Source of the DNA: Hongsoonwoonella zoysiae
GTDB lineage: Bacteria; Pseudomonadota; Alphaproteobacteria; Rhizobiales; Stappiaceae
Reading direction: 5' to 3'
NCBI RefSeq assembly: GCF_013266695.1
Contig: NZ_JABRXF010000001.1
Coordinates: 1,119,236-1,183,235 of the forward strand
DNA: 64,000 nucleotides
Part shown: positions 1-9,144 of the stretch, in pieces
Position numbering within the stretch: position 1 is the first letter of the stretch
How the letters are laid out: every line of letters begins with the position of its first letter
Translations under genes and position numbers: made by a program
The notes under the pieces: generated by a model
What the model was told of the DNA's origin: nothing
The model's input: the letters and a program-made list of their open reading frames with translations, nothing else
Database searches by the model: none

Positions 1-153
1 AAGGAACAGCTGCGCAGCGGCCCGGGCGAGAACAGCAAGGGCGCGGGCATCGGCTTCATCGAGATCGCCAGGCGCGCTTCGAGCCCGATCGAGTTCGATT
101 TCATGAATATCGACGGGAAGCTCGCCTTCTTCGCGTTGAAAGCTAAGATCTGA
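1..153 (+). CDS. SiaB-like protein kinase, C-terminal end (partial)
   Basis: The window opens inside a frame that runs without a stop to TGA at 151-153, giving about 50 C-terminal residues. The visible motifs GAGIGFIEIARR and, at the end, KLAFFALKAKI resemble the C-terminal end of SiaB family kinases (DUF6272), whose fold is GHKL/anti-sigma-kinase-like. In Pseudomonas, SiaB phosphorylates SiaC. The next gene, 12 bases downstream, is a clear SiaC homologue, which is the main support for the call. The N-terminal and catalytic parts lie outside the window, so activity cannot be judged. Confidence 0.7.
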   Translation, partial: KEQLRSGPGENSKGAGIGFIEIARRASSPIEFDFMNIDGKLAFFALKAKI

Positions 154-165
154 GCGGGGGTGGAT

Positions 166-555
166 ATGGAAAATCTCGAGATTCCAGCCTCGACGCGCAC
201 GCCCGCAGTTGCGTTCGACTTTGCCAGGCACCACCTCAAGATCAGTGGAGAATCCTATCCCGAGGACGTGACGAGCTTCTACACACCCTTGTTCGATGCG
301 CTCGATATTTATCTGGAGGGGCGCGTGGATGGCTCATGCCGGTTCGATTTCGAGCTGATCTACTTCAACTCGAGTAGCGCCAAGGCGATCATGATGCTGA
401 TGGAAAAGCTGGATGAGGCGGCGAAAGCCGGCATGAACGTCGATGTCCACTGGTTCTACGACCCGCAGGACGAGACGATGCACGAACTGGGCGAGGAATT
501 CGGCGAAGATCTTCAGCATGCCGCATTTCACCTCGAGAGCATTCCACGCCGATGA
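166..555 (+). CDS. SiaC family regulatory phosphoprotein (DUF1987)
   Basis: A 129-residue protein that matches the small SiaC/DUF1987 family end to end: N-terminal IPAS.TP, a central FELIYFNSSSAKAI block, and WFYDPQDETMHELGEEFGED near the C-terminus. In Pseudomonas aeruginosa, unphosphorylated SiaC binds and activates the diguanylate cyclase SiaD, and SiaB phosphorylates a Thr near residue 68. Here the equivalent place is a Ser run (about 69-71), so a Ser may be the phosphosite; that is inference. ATG 166 is preferred over GTG 160 because GGGGG at 156-160 is a reasonable ribosome site for it. The stop overlaps the cyclase start (ATGA), so the two are probably translationally coupled. Confidence 0.88.
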   Translation: MENLEIPASTRTPAVAFDFARHHLKISGESYPEDVTSFYTPLFDALDIYLEGRVDGSCRFDFELIYFNSSSAKAIMMLMEKLDEAAKAGMNVDVHWFYDPQDETMHELGEEFGEDLQHAAFHLESIPRR

Positions 556-1622
556 CGACCGACGATCTGTTCGCCAGGGAAGAAAAGGTTATCGCCGCGG
601 CGGAAAGCCGGCTCGCCGAAAATCCGCCTGATGATGGGGAAAACCGCGCTGCCTTCGAAAGGCTGCTTTCCGAATACCGCAAGCTCTTCAAGACGACCCG
701 GCGAATGATGCGCCTGAGCGACCGCAACGAGCGCGAACTCAACGCATTGGCCGAGCAGCGCCAGAAGGCGGCCGACGAAATCTCTCGCAAGAACCACGAG
801 TTGGAAGCGCTTTCGGTAAAGCTGTCCAAATACCTTTCGCCGCAGGTCTATGGATCGATCTTTTCGGGCCAGCAGGAGGTGAAGCTTGCAAGCCGGCGCG
901 AGAAGCTGACGGTGCTTTTTTCCGATATCGCCGGCTTCACCGAACTGACAGACAAGATGGAATCAGAGGATCTCACCCTCCTCCTCAACCAGTATCTGAC
1001 CGAAATGTCGCGCGTCGCGCTCGAATTCGGGGCGACGATCGACAAATACATCGGCGACGCGATCATGATTTTCTTCGGCGATCCGGAAACGCGCGGCGTG
1101 CGCGAGGATGCGCTCGCCTGCGTGAAAATGGCGATCGCCATGCAGGCGCGCCTGCAGGACCTTCAGGGCGAGTGGCACGACCAGGGTCTTCGCGAAGCGC
1201 TTGCCTGCCGTATCGGCATCAACACCGGCTATTGCACGGTTGGCAATTTCGGCAGCGAAGACCGCATGGACTATACGATCATCGGCGGCGCGGTGAACGT
1301 CGCCTCGCGCCTTGAGCATGAAGCGGGCGCCGGCGAGATCTATATTTCCTATGAAACCTACGCCCATATCCGTGACGAGGTGGAATGCGAGGAAATCGGC
1401 TCGCTGCGGGTCAAGGGCGTCGCCTATCCCGTCACCGTCTACCGGGTGGTGGGGCTTGCGGGCGAGGCCGAACGCTCCCGCAGGATCGTTGCCGACAGTC
1501 CCCATTTCCGCATGCATATGGAGCCTGAAAGAATGGGCCCGGACGAGCGGGAGGAAAGTGCCGCGCTCCTGCGCAGGGCCCTCGCTGCGCTGGGCGAGCA
1601 GGCGGGAAAAGAACATCCGTAA
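552..1622 (+). CDS. class III adenylate/guanylate cyclase with SiaD-like N-terminal coiled coil
   Basis: A 356-residue soluble protein. Residues about 30-95 are charged and heptad-like (EYRKLFKTTRRMMRLSDRNE and onward), consistent with a coiled coil of the kind preceding the GGDEF domain in SiaD. Residues about 117-300 form a class III cyclase domain with the catalytic set present: metal Asp125 (FSDIAGFT) and Asp169 (IGDA), substrate-contact Lys165 and Asp240 (DYTIIG), and Asn249/Arg253 (VNVASR). It should therefore make cAMP or cGMP. No membrane segment is seen. It overlaps the SiaC-like gene by 4 bases. The natural hypothesis is that SiaC controls this cyclase as it controls SiaD elsewhere. 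Nucleotide specificity is not certain; Lys and Asp favour ATP. Confidence 0.88.
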   Translation: MTTDDLFAREEKVIAAAESRLAENPPDDGENRAAFERLLSEYRKLFKTTRRMMRLSDRNERELNALAEQRQKAADEISRKNHELEALSVKLSKYLSPQVYGSIFSGQQEVKLASRREKLTVLFSDIAGFTELTDKMESEDLTLLLNQYLTEMSRVALEFGATIDKYIGDAIMIFFGDPETRGVREDALACVKMAIAMQARLQDLQGEWHDQGLREALACRIGINTGYCTVGNFGSEDRMDYTIIGGAVNVASRLEHEAGAGEIYISYETYAHIRDEVECEEIGSLRVKGVAYPVTVYRVVGLAGEAERSRRIVADSPHFRMHMEPERMGPDEREESAALLRRALAALGEQAGKEHP

Positions 1623-1693
1623 TTGCTCCGCAACGTAAACCGTCGCAAGCTGCGGGACATCGGATGGCCGCAACGACAGGCGGAGTGGTGGAG

Positions 1694-3277
1694 ATGGCGG
1701 AGCTTTCCTTCTTCGGTGCGGCGGGCACGGTTACGGGTTCCTGCTCTCAGGTGCAAACCGGAAACTGCCGTTTCCTGATCGACTGCGGCATGTTCCAGGG
1801 CAACCGTTCGGTGCGGGAATTGAACGCCAAACCGTTCCCTTTCGACGCCGCCTCGCTCGATTTCGTTATCCTGACGCACGCGCATATCGACCATACCGGC
1901 CTCGTGCCGAAGTTGATCCATCACGGCTTTCGCGGGCCGATCTACACGACGCCGGCGACGCGTGACCTGCTGGAGTTCATGCTGCCGGACTCCGCCTCCA
2001 TCGTGGAATCCGATGCCGAACGCATCTCCCGGCGAAAGCAGAGGCGCAATGCCCCGCCGATTCAGCCGCTCTACCGCATGGAGGATGCCGAACAGGCGCT
2101 GAAGCAGATCGAGACGCGTGAGTTCGAAACATGGTTCGAACCAGCGCCCGGCGTTTCGGCGCGCTACTGGAATGCAGGCCACATCCTGGGGTCGGCTTCC
2201 GTTGAACTGAAGATCCTGGAAGACGGGAACGAGCACACGCTCAGGCTCCTGTTTTCCGGCGATATCGGCCCGGACGAAAAGGCTTTTTATCCCGAGCCCG
2301 AAGCGGGCGAGGGCTTCGACTATGTGGTTTGCGAAAGCACCTATGGCGACAGGGACCGGGAAGACTACACCCTTGAAAAACGCCGCGAAGCCTTGAGAAA
2401 TGAACTCGTCGAGGGGTTGGAACGGGGCGGCAATATCGTGATCCCCGCCTTCGCCGTGGAACGCAGCCAGGAGCTTCTGCACGATATCGGCGTTCTTCTG
2501 GCCCAAAAGGAGATTCCGCCCGCCGCCGTCTTTCTGGATTCGCCGCTGGCCAACAAGGTGACGGAGGTTTTTATCCGTCACGCCCATACGTTCGACGATA
2601 TCGCGCTCAGCGAGGCCGAGCTTTTCCGCGATCCGCGCTTCCGGCTGGTGAAAAGCGTGGAGGAAAGCAAGGCGATCAACCGCGTGACCGGTGGTGCGAT
2701 CATAATTTCGGCAAGCGGAATGTGCGAGGCCGGACGCATCAAGCACCACCTGAAGAACAATATCTGGCGGAAGGAGGCGACGATCCTCTTCGTCGGCTAT
2801 CAGGCGCCGGGAACGCTCGGGCAGATCATCCAGTCGGGCAGGCAAGATGTCCGCATTCATGGGCGCGAATTCAAGGTGCGCGCGGCCATCCGCCAGATCG
2901 GAAACTACTCCGCCCACGCCGACCGCAGCGAACTTGTTGAATGGATTCTGGAGCGCGGGCCTATCGTCGGCGGGCTGTTCCTCAACCACGGCGAACACGA
3001 AGCGCGTATGAACCTGCGCCTTCTGCTTGGCGAAAAGGGGTTGGAACTGGAAAAGATCCTGCTGCCGATGTTCGACGAAACCTTCGAACTCCTGGCCGGT
3101 ACCGCCCAGTCCAAGGGGCGCGCGGCGAGGCGCATCGCGGATGAAGAACTCGCCCACGACTGGCACAACCAATATGCCGAATTCAGCCTGGCGCTTTCGA
3201 ACCGCCTGGAGGGTCTGGAAGACCCGCGCGAACGCGAAGAGCTCTTGAAACAGTTGCAGGAAGCCTTGGGTGGGTAA
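1694..3277 (+). CDS. beta-CASP metallo-beta-lactamase RNA-processing nuclease
   Basis: A 527-residue MBL-fold protein of the CPSF/YSH1-type RNA-specificity group. Visible motifs are the zinc site HAHIDHTG, the SGDIG loop, ESTYGDR, the beta-CASP signature SASGMCEAGRI, and a late NHGE element. These families are endo- or exoribonucleases; the substrate here is unknown. ATG 1694 (MAELSFFGAAG) is preferred to the in-frame ATG 1664 because family members start at this point and GGCGGAG at about 1679 is suitably placed. It follows the cyclase by 71 bases on the same strand but need not share a transcript. Confidence 0.85.
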   Translation: MAELSFFGAAGTVTGSCSQVQTGNCRFLIDCGMFQGNRSVRELNAKPFPFDAASLDFVILTHAHIDHTGLVPKLIHHGFRGPIYTTPATRDLLEFMLPDSASIVESDAERISRRKQRRNAPPIQPLYRMEDAEQALKQIETREFETWFEPAPGVSARYWNAGHILGSASVELKILEDGNEHTLRLLFSGDIGPDEKAFYPEPEAGEGFDYVVCESTYGDRDREDYTLEKRREALRNELVEGLERGGNIVIPAFAVERSQELLHDIGVLLAQKEIPPAAVFLDSPLANKVTEVFIRHAHTFDDIALSEAELFRDPRFRLVKSVEESKAINRVTGGAIIISASGMCEAGRIKHHLKNNIWRKEATILFVGYQAPGTLGQIIQSGRQDVRIHGREFKVRAAIRQIGNYSAHADRSELVEWILERGPIVGGLFLNHGEHEARMNLRLLLGEKGLELEKILLPMFDETFELLAGTAQSKGRAARRIADEELAHDWHNQYAEFSLALSNRLEGLEDPREREELLKQLQEALGG

Positions 3278-3353
3278 TCCTGTGAAGGGTTTCGCAAATT
3301 TCTCTTATTTAACGTCGCGAAATCAACGATCTGCCACAATCGCGCGCTTCACA

Positions 3354-3388
3354 GTGGCCTGACGCGAGCGAGTCTCGCTTGAGGCCAC
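3354..3388 (+). promoter_or_regulatory. stem-loop just upstream of the opgG ribosome-binding site
   Basis: GTGGCCT at 3354-3360 pairs with AGGCCAC at 3382-3388, and inside it GCGAG (3364-3368) pairs with CTCGC (3374-3378). The hairpin ends directly before the GAGGG ribosome site of opgG (3389-3393). It could be a translational control element; no T-tract follows, so it is not a standard terminator. Function is inferred from position only. Confidence 0.4.
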
Positions 3389-3397
3389 GAGGGTTTC

Positions 3398-4963
3398 ATG
3401 CGCTTTTCCCGTGCCGCCGCCCGGCTTTTTCTTGCAGGATTCACGTTTGCTACCGCAACCTCGTCCGCGGCTTCCATCGAATTGGGGGAGCGGCAGGTGT
3501 TTTCCTTTGACCGGCTCACCGAGCGGGCGGGGAAACTGGCGGCGAAGCCCCATGATGCACCGAAGATCCGCGCCGGTCAGGCGCTGGAAGCCATCGACTA
3601 CGACGCCCACTGGAAAATCGTCTTCGACAAGGCGCATACGGTCGATATTGCCGACGGCGTGCCCTTGCAGATGTTTCACATGGGGCGCTACTTCAAGGAA
3701 CCGGTGAAGCTTCATCTGGTGGAGGGCGGAAGCGCCCGCGAAATCCTCTATTCGCCGGAGTATTTCGACATTCCGGAGGGCAGCCCCGCTCGCGAACTGC
3801 CGGACGATATCGGCTTCGCCGGCTTCCGGGTGATGCGCGAGGATCTCGGGACCGACTGGATATCCTTTCTTGGCGCAAGCTATTTCCGCACCGATGGCGC
3901 TTCGAGGCAGTATGGCCAGTCGGCACGTGCGCTTTCCATCGACACGGGGTTGTCGACGCCGGAGGAGTTTCCGCGCTTTTCCGAATTCTGGCTGGGCGGA
4001 CCGGAGGATGGCGACACGACGATGACGATCCATGCGCTTCTGGAAAGCGGAAGCGTCGTCGGCGCCTATCGCATGAAGCTGCGGAACACGGACGACGAGG
4101 GCCAGATCGTCGATGTGGAGGCAAGGCTCTTTTTCCGGGAGAAGGTGGAGCGCCTCGGCATCGCGCCGCTGACCAGCATGTATTGGTATTCGGAAACGAA
4201 CCGGGCAAGTGCCGCCGATTGGCGGCCCGAGGTGCATGATACCGATGGCCTTGCGATCCTGACCGGTAATGGCGAGCGCATCTGGCGCCCGCTCAACAAT
4301 CCGAAGATCATCCGCACATCCAGTTTCCTCGTCGGCGACGTGAAGGGATTCGGCCTTGCGCAGCGCGACCGGGCGTTCGAGAACTATCAGGACGACGGCG
4401 TTTTCTATAATCGCCGGCCCTCGGTCTGGATCGAACCCTTGAGGCCCTTCGGCAGGGGCATGGTGCAACTGGTCGAACTGCCGACGGATGACGAGATCTA
4501 CGACAATATCGTCGCCTATTGGTCGCCTCAGAAAATGCCGGAAAAGGGCGATGCGCTGGAATTTTCCTACCGAATGCACTGGGCCGATGACCATCCGCAG
4601 GCGGGTGCGGGTTCACGCGTCGTTGCCACACGAATCGGCCAGGGCGGCGTGCCGGGACAGCCGAGGCCGAAGGGGCAAGTGAAAATCGTGCTCGATTTCA
4701 AAGGCGAAGCGCTGAAGGGCCTTGGCCATGAGGATGGGCTGGAGCCCGCGGTGGAGCTTTCGCGTGGCGAGCCGATCAACTCTTATCTTCTGCCTGTCGT
4801 CGGCACCGATCGCTGGCGGCTTGTCTTCGACGCGAAGATCGAGGGCGGCGACCCTGTTGATGCGCGCGTCTACCTGAAGAAGGGTGAAGACGCTTTGTCG
4901 GAAACCTGGCTCGGCCAGCTTATTCCCGCTTATGTGAAGTCGGACAAGGCCACTTTGCAATAG
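3398..4963 (+). CDS. opgG: periplasmic glucan biosynthesis protein OpgG/MdoG
   Basis: A 521-residue OpgG-family protein. Residues 1-25 form a Sec signal peptide with an AXA-type end (TATSSAA), then the large beta-sandwich domain begins (FSFDRLTERAGKLA). The middle holds conserved stretches such as IYDNIVAYWSPQ and LEFSYRMHW, and a C-terminal Ig-like domain follows. OpgG acts in the periplasm on beta-glucan backbones made by the membrane glucosyltransferase OpgH, giving osmoregulated periplasmic glucans. opgH usually follows opgG, but here the next gene is convergent and unrelated, so the partner must be elsewhere. ATG 3398 has GAGGG at a workable distance. Confidence 0.9.
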   Translation: MRFSRAAARLFLAGFTFATATSSAASIELGERQVFSFDRLTERAGKLAAKPHDAPKIRAGQALEAIDYDAHWKIVFDKAHTVDIADGVPLQMFHMGRYFKEPVKLHLVEGGSAREILYSPEYFDIPEGSPARELPDDIGFAGFRVMREDLGTDWISFLGASYFRTDGASRQYGQSARALSIDTGLSTPEEFPRFSEFWLGGPEDGDTTMTIHALLESGSVVGAYRMKLRNTDDEGQIVDVEARLFFREKVERLGIAPLTSMYWYSETNRASAADWRPEVHDTDGLAILTGNGERIWRPLNNPKIIRTSSFLVGDVKGFGLAQRDRAFENYQDDGVFYNRRPSVWIEPLRPFGRGMVQLVELPTDDEIYDNIVAYWSPQKMPEKGDALEFSYRMHWADDHPQAGAGSRVVATRIGQGGVPGQPRPKGQVKIVLDFKGEALKGLGHEDGLEPAVELSRGEPINSYLLPVVGTDRWRLVFDAKIEGGDPVDARVYLKKGEDALSETWLGQLIPAYVKSDKATLQ

Positions 4964-4979
4964 GATCGCGAAGCAGCAC

Positions 4980-5432
4980 TCAGGGCTCAAAGCCTTCGGG
5001 CGCCATTTCGAATCCGGAGAATTCAAAACCCGGCGCGACCGTGCAGCCAACGAGCGTCCATGGCCCCATGCTTTTCGCCGATTGCCATGCATGTCGGGGC
5101 ACGACGCCTTGCGGGCGCTCGCCGCCGGCAAGATCGGGGCCGAGCTTGATTTCCTGCCGCGCGCCGTCATCTCCCGCGATCGACAGGACAAGCGGCCCGC
5201 CTGCGTACCAGTGCCAGATTTCCACGGCACCCACCCGGTGCCAGGCGGAAACTTCACCGCCTGGCAGCAGATAGTAAATCGCGGTGGAGGCCGCCCGCCC
5301 CGCCTCGTCGCACTCGGAATCGCGAAAGGTTTCCCTGTAGAAGCCGCCTTCCGGGTGCGGCCTCATTTCAAGAAGTTTCACGACCTGATCGAGCGAAAGG
5401 TCGGGTATCGAACCTATGCGATCGGGCGTCAT
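4980..5432 (-). CDS. cupin family protein (DUF985)
   Basis: A 150-residue protein with the DUF985/cupin_5 signature: MRPHPEGGFYRETFR near residues 26-40, then AIYYLLPGGEVSAWHRV and EIWHWYAGGPL, which line the cupin barrel. Biochemical function of this family is mostly unknown; some members have been proposed to act on sugar nucleotides. It lies 24 bases upstream of gloB on the same strand order (gloB downstream coordinate-wise, transcribed first), so the two probably share a transcript starting at gloB. Confidence 0.85.
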   Translation of the reverse strand: MTPDRIGSIPDLSLDQVVKLLEMRPHPEGGFYRETFRDSECDEAGRAASTAIYYLLPGGEVSAWHRVGAVEIWHWYAGGPLVLSIAGDDGARQEIKLGPDLAGGERPQGVVPRHAWQSAKSMGPWTLVGCTVAPGFEFSGFEMAPEGFEP

Positions 5433-5456
5433 GCTGGCCTCCGGCTTCGGCGTGTT

Positions 5457-6248
5457 TCAGCCGCGGAAATTGTCCTTGCGCGTGCGAAGTTCGGCGAAAA
5501 CCTCTGCCTGTGAAGCGCCTTCCTTGCCAACCGTCTTTTGGATCGAGGCATCGCTCGTGCGCAGGAAGGGGTTGGTGGCAAGCTCCTGTTCCATCGTCGT
5601 CGGCAGGGTGGATTTGCCTGCGTTCCTGAGATCGGCGACTTCCTTCGCGCGGCGGGCAAGAGCGGGATTGTCCGCATCCACCGTCAGGGCGAATTTCACG
5701 TTGGCCGCCGTGTATTCATGGCCGCAGTAGATGTTCGTATCGCCCGGCAGCAGGCGGGTGAGCTTTTCAAGGGAGGCCGACATCATCTCCATGTCGCCCT
5801 CCATCACGCGGCCGCAGCCGACGGAAAACAGGGTATCGCCCGTGTGGGCGAATTTCGCGTCCGGCGCCCACCATGAAATCTGGTCGATCGTGTGTCCAGG
5901 CGTGCCGACGGCGTGAAATTCGAGGTCGCCGACCATGACCCGGTCGCCATCCTCCACATAGGCATCGACGTCGGCAATTTTGCCTTTTGAGATGTTCGGG
6001 GCGGTTACTTTCGCTCCCGTAGCCTGCTTCAGTTCGCTTAGGCCTTCCACATGGTCCCAATGGTGGTGGGTGATCAGAATGTCGGTCAGTTTCCAGCCTG
6101 TTTCTTCGAGAGCTTCGAGATATGGCCCGGCGGCGGGAACGTCGAACGCGACGGTGCGCCCGCTGTCGGGCAGGTGGATGAGCACTCCGAAATTATCGCT
6201 GAGGCAGGGAAACTGTTTGATTTCAAAGCGCGGGGTGTCGGCGGACAT
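5457..6248 (-). CDS. gloB: hydroxyacylglutathione hydrolase (glyoxalase II)
   Basis: A 263-residue glyoxalase II. It hydrolyses S-D-lactoylglutathione to D-lactate and glutathione in methylglyoxal detoxification. The MBL zinc motif THHHWDHVEG, the GHTIDQISWW loop, HTGDTLFSVGCGR and the C-terminal IYCGHEYT block are all present, so both metal sites look intact. The start at 6248 (MSADTPRFEIKQ) is chosen because GAGGAGA lies just before it; an in-frame start at 6338 would add 30 residues with no family match. A 192-base divergent gap separates it from the next methyltransferase gene. Confidence 0.93.
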   Translation of the reverse strand: MSADTPRFEIKQFPCLSDNFGVLIHLPDSGRTVAFDVPAAGPYLEALEETGWKLTDILITHHHWDHVEGLSELKQATGAKVTAPNISKGKIADVDAYVEDGDRVMVGDLEFHAVGTPGHTIDQISWWAPDAKFAHTGDTLFSVGCGRVMEGDMEMMSASLEKLTRLLPGDTNIYCGHEYTAANVKFALTVDADNPALARRAKEVADLRNAGKSTLPTTMEQELATNPFLRTSDASIQKTVGKEGASQAEVFAELRTRKDNFRG

Positions 6249-6440
6249 GGTCGTCTCCTCGTAACGGATTGGCGTGATTTGCTTGGGAGACTGGCAAAGC
6301 CTTTCGGCTACCGCAAGGCCACAATGTCTCTTGCGCATTCAATGTTGCGTTCCGTTTGAAGGAACGGTTCAATCCATTGGCCTTGTGGGGATTGTCCGGG
6401 ATAAGCTGATCTCTCGTTCGGGGAGCGGCAAGGGCTGAGC

Positions 6441-7220
6441 ATGTATCTTGACGTCGTCGATCTAAAGACGTTTTACGATCTGCCGCTGGGGCGGATGCTG
6501 CGCGTGCTCGTGGGCCAGCGGTTGCGCGCGGCGTGGCCGACGGTCGCCGGCCAGCGCCTGCTCGGCCTCGGTTATGCGGGCCCCTACCTTCGACCATTCA
6601 TGGATGAGGCGGAGCGCACCGTTGCGGCCATGCCCGCCGCGCAAGGGGTGGTCGCCTGGCCGCGCGAGCGCGACAATGCTGCGACGCTGGTGGACGAGAT
6701 CCGGCTGCCGTTTCCCGACAGCATGTTCGACCGCATCCTGGTCGTCCACGCCATCGACCACTGCCGCGATCCGGTGGAGCTTTTGCACGACGCGTGGCGG
6801 GTTCTGGTGCCGGGCGGCAAGATTGTCGTGGTGGTTGCCAACCGCCGTGGGCTTTGGGCGCGCGCCGAGACCTCGCCCTTCGGCTATGGGCGGCCATACT
6901 CGAGGGGGCAACTCGAGGCGCTCCTGAAGGATTGCCAATTCAATGTATCGGCAAGCGACGAGGCGCTTTTCCTGCCGCCGACGCGTTCCCGCTTCCTCCT
7001 GAGGTCGGCGCGGACGTGGGAGCGGGTCGGCCGCCGGCTCTGGCCGGCCTTTGCCGGGCTGCTGGTGATAGAAGCGGAAAAGCAGCTTTTCCGGGGGCTG
7101 GCTGCGGGAGAGGGCAAGCGGGTGCGGGCGCTCAAGCCTGTCTTCATCCCGCAAGGGGTCGCGGGCCTGAACGGGCGCACCGGCTGCCCGGAGGCTCAAA
7201 AACCCGGGATATCGACCTGA
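6441..7220 (+). CDS. class I SAM-dependent methyltransferase
   Basis: A 259-residue protein with a methyltransferase type 11-like core. The N-terminus MYLDVVDLKTFYDLPLG is typical of a conserved alphaproteobacterial family found next to gloB. The SAM pocket is degenerate: the usual DxGxGxG is only loosely present as LGLGYAGPYLRPF (about residues 34-46), while FDRILVVHAIDHCRDP and VLVPGGKIVVVVANRRG are standard downstream motifs. Substrate unknown. Its divergent neighbour gloB is a conserved partner in position. The C-terminal 40 residues are basic and probably flexible. Confidence 0.78.
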   Translation: MYLDVVDLKTFYDLPLGRMLRVLVGQRLRAAWPTVAGQRLLGLGYAGPYLRPFMDEAERTVAAMPAAQGVVAWPRERDNAATLVDEIRLPFPDSMFDRILVVHAIDHCRDPVELLHDAWRVLVPGGKIVVVVANRRGLWARAETSPFGYGRPYSRGQLEALLKDCQFNVSASDEALFLPPTRSRFLLRSARTWERVGRRLWPAFAGLLVIEAEKQLFRGLAAGEGKRVRALKPVFIPQGVAGLNGRTGCPEAQKPGIST

Positions 7221-7224
7221 GTTC

Positions 7225-7875
7225 TCAACGTTTCAGGAGAAAGACGGCCTGCTGGCCGACGAGATTCCAGACCCACCAGGGCGCGTTGAATCCGACTTTG
7301 CGGCCCTTGTCGTTGAGCGCCATCGCCTTGACAACCTCGGCATCGACCTCCTCGCAAAGCGCGACGAAATCGCGGATCGTGCAGAAGTGGATGTTCGGTG
7401 TGTCGTACCAGGAATAGGGTAGATAGTCGGTCACCGGCATGCGGCCATAGAAAAGCAGCTGCAGGCGGTTCTTCCAAAAGCCGAAGTTCGGGAAGGAGAC
7501 GACCACGTTCGAGCCGATGCGCAGCAGTTGCTTCAGAACCGTCTTTGGCTCGCGCGTTGCCTGCAGCGTCTGGCTCAAAATGACGAAGTCGAAGGCGTCG
7601 TCCGGATAGTCGGCAAGGTCCCTGTCGGCATCGCCCTGCACGGCGGAAAGACCGCGCGCGACGCAGGCGTTCACGCCGGCCTGGCTGATTTCCATGCCCC
7701 GTCCGTCGACGCCGCGCTCCCGCGTCAGAAGATCGAGCAGCGCCCCGTCCTCGCAACCGACGTCAAGCACCCGCGCGCCCTGGGTCACCAGGTCGCAGAC
7801 GAGCCTGTGGTCGCCGCGTATCGCCTTCTGAAGCGTGCCGTTTTCTTCGATAAGCGCGGAGGAGACGGCGGTCAT
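7225..7875 (-). CDS. metW: methionine biosynthesis protein MetW
   Basis: A 216-residue MetW protein with a SAM-binding motif [14 protein letters not shown], then [19 protein letters not shown] and [16 protein letters not shown], which are diagnostic of the family. MetW works with MetX in making O-acyl-homoserine for methionine synthesis; its exact chemistry is unresolved. The start at 7875 overlaps the metX stop as ATGA, so metXW is one translationally coupled operon. A much longer in-frame extension antisense-like to metX exists upstream and is ignored. Confidence 0.93.
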   Translation of the reverse strand: MTAVSSALIEENGTLQKAIRGDHRLVCDLVTQGARVLDVGCEDGALLDLLTRERGVDGRGMEISQAGVNACVARGLSAVQGDADRDLADYPDDAFDFVILSQTLQATREPKTVLKQLLRIGSNVVVSFPNFGFWKNRLQLLFYGRMPVTDYLPYSWYDTPNIHFCTIRDFVALCEEVDAEVVKAMALNDKGRKVGFNAPWWVWNLVGQQAVFLLKR

Positions 7876-9092
7876 AGCCCGCCTCCCGGCGCCGGAATGC
7901 CGCGCGCGTTCGCGGCTCCCGTCAGGAAGCCGCGGATCGTGCGGAACATCTCGGGCTCGTCGAGCAGGAAGGCGTCGTGCCCGCGGTCGCTTTCCACCTC
8001 CACGAAGGAGACGTTGGCGGCTGCCGCGTTCAGCGCCTTCACGACCACCTTGCTTTCCTGTGTCGGAAACAGCCAGTCGGAGGTGAAGGACATGACGAAG
8101 AAGCGCGTCTGCGAATGCAGGAAAGCGCGCGCCAGCGATCCCTCGTAATCGGCGGCGAGATCGAAATAGTCCATCGCCCGGGTCACATAAAGGTAGCTGT
8201 TCGGGTCGAACCGGTCGACGAAGGTCATGCCCTGGTGACGCAGGTAGCTTTCGATCTGGAAGTCGGCGTCGAAACCGAAGGTTATCGCCTCGCGGTCCTG
8301 GAGGTTGCGCCCGAACTTGCGATGCAGGGCCGCGTCCGAGAGGTAGGTGATATGCGCGGCCATGCGCGCAACCGCAAGGCCCTTGGAAGGTCTCAGGCCT
8401 TTCTCGTGATAGGCGCCGCCGGCCCAGTTCGGGTCGGCCATGACGGCCTGGCGGCCGACCTCGTGAAAGGCGATATTCTGCGAGGAATGACGCGCGGCCG
8501 CCGCGATCGGAAGGGCGGAGAAAACACGCTCCGGATAGCTTGCCGCCCATTGCAGCACCTGCATGCCGCCCATGGAACCGCCGATGACGGCGAAGAGTGT
8601 ATCGATGCCGAGATGATCGATCAGCCGCGCCTGCGAGCGTACCATGTCGCGGATCGTCACGACGGGCAGGTCGAGCGCCCAGGGCTTTCCTGTCGCGGGA
8701 TTGAGAGAAGCCGGTCCCGTGGTGCCGAGGCACCCGCCGAGCACATTGGCGCAGATGACGAAATATTTGTCGGTGTCGACCGGGCGTCCCGGCCCGACCA
8801 TCAGCGACCACCAGCCGGGCTTGCCCGTGATCGGGTTTTCCGAAGCGACATATTGATCGCCCGTCAGCGCATGGCACACAAGCACGGCGTTCGTCCGCTC
8901 GGCATTGAGGGTGCCGTACGTCTCATAGGCGATCTGCCAGGGGCCGAGCTCTTCACCGGCATCGAGCGCAAGCGCGCGGTCCGCGCCGAAGACGACCTTC
9001 TTGCTCGAAGGGTTGTCCGCCTCGTTTTGCGCGACGAGCCGCGTGGCGGGCTCATTGTCAGTGTCGTCTGCTTTGCTGGTCGTGCTCGTCAT
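7872..9092 (-). CDS. metX: homoserine O-acyltransferase MetX
   Basis: About 406 residues of alpha/beta-hydrolase fold. It transfers an acyl group (acetyl-CoA or succinyl-CoA, which cannot be told by eye) to homoserine, committing it to methionine. The catalytic set is visible: nucleophile in GGSMGGMQ, Asp in [10 protein letters not shown], His in DRGHDAFL, and the oxyanion region CHALTGDQY. Start is uncertain: ATG 9092 ([10 protein letters not shown]) or ATG 9113 (MELYENAM) are both possible, and neither has a strong ribosome site. TTG 9173 is unlikely because it sits inside the probable -35 element. No SAM-II riboswitch could be recognised upstream. Confidence 0.93.
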   Translation of the reverse strand: MTSTTSKADDTDNEPATRLVAQNEADNPSSKKVVFGADRALALDAGEELGPWQIAYETYGTLNAERTNAVLVCHALTGDQYVASENPITGKPGWWSLMVGPGRPVDTDKYFVICANVLGGCLGTTGPASLNPATGKPWALDLPVVTIRDMVRSQARLIDHLGIDTLFAVIGGSMGGMQVLQWAASYPERVFSALPIAAAARHSSQNIAFHEVGRQAVMADPNWAGGAYHEKGLRPSKGLAVARMAAHITYLSDAALHRKFGRNLQDREAITFGFDADFQIESYLRHQGMTFVDRFDPNSYLYVTRAMDYFDLAADYEGSLARAFLHSQTRFFVMSFTSDWLFPTQESKVVVKALNAAAANVSFVEVESDRGHDAFLLDEPEMFRTIRGFLTGAANARGIPAPGGGL

Positions 9093-9144
9093 GGCGTTTT
9101 CGTACAATTCCATATGCGCCCGTGCAACCGGCGCAAGGCCACCC

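Noticed and set aside
1439-3172. Long minus-strand frame opposite the beta-CASP nuclease
   Set aside because: Antisense shadow of a high-GC gene; no domain, while the plus strand has full family motifs.
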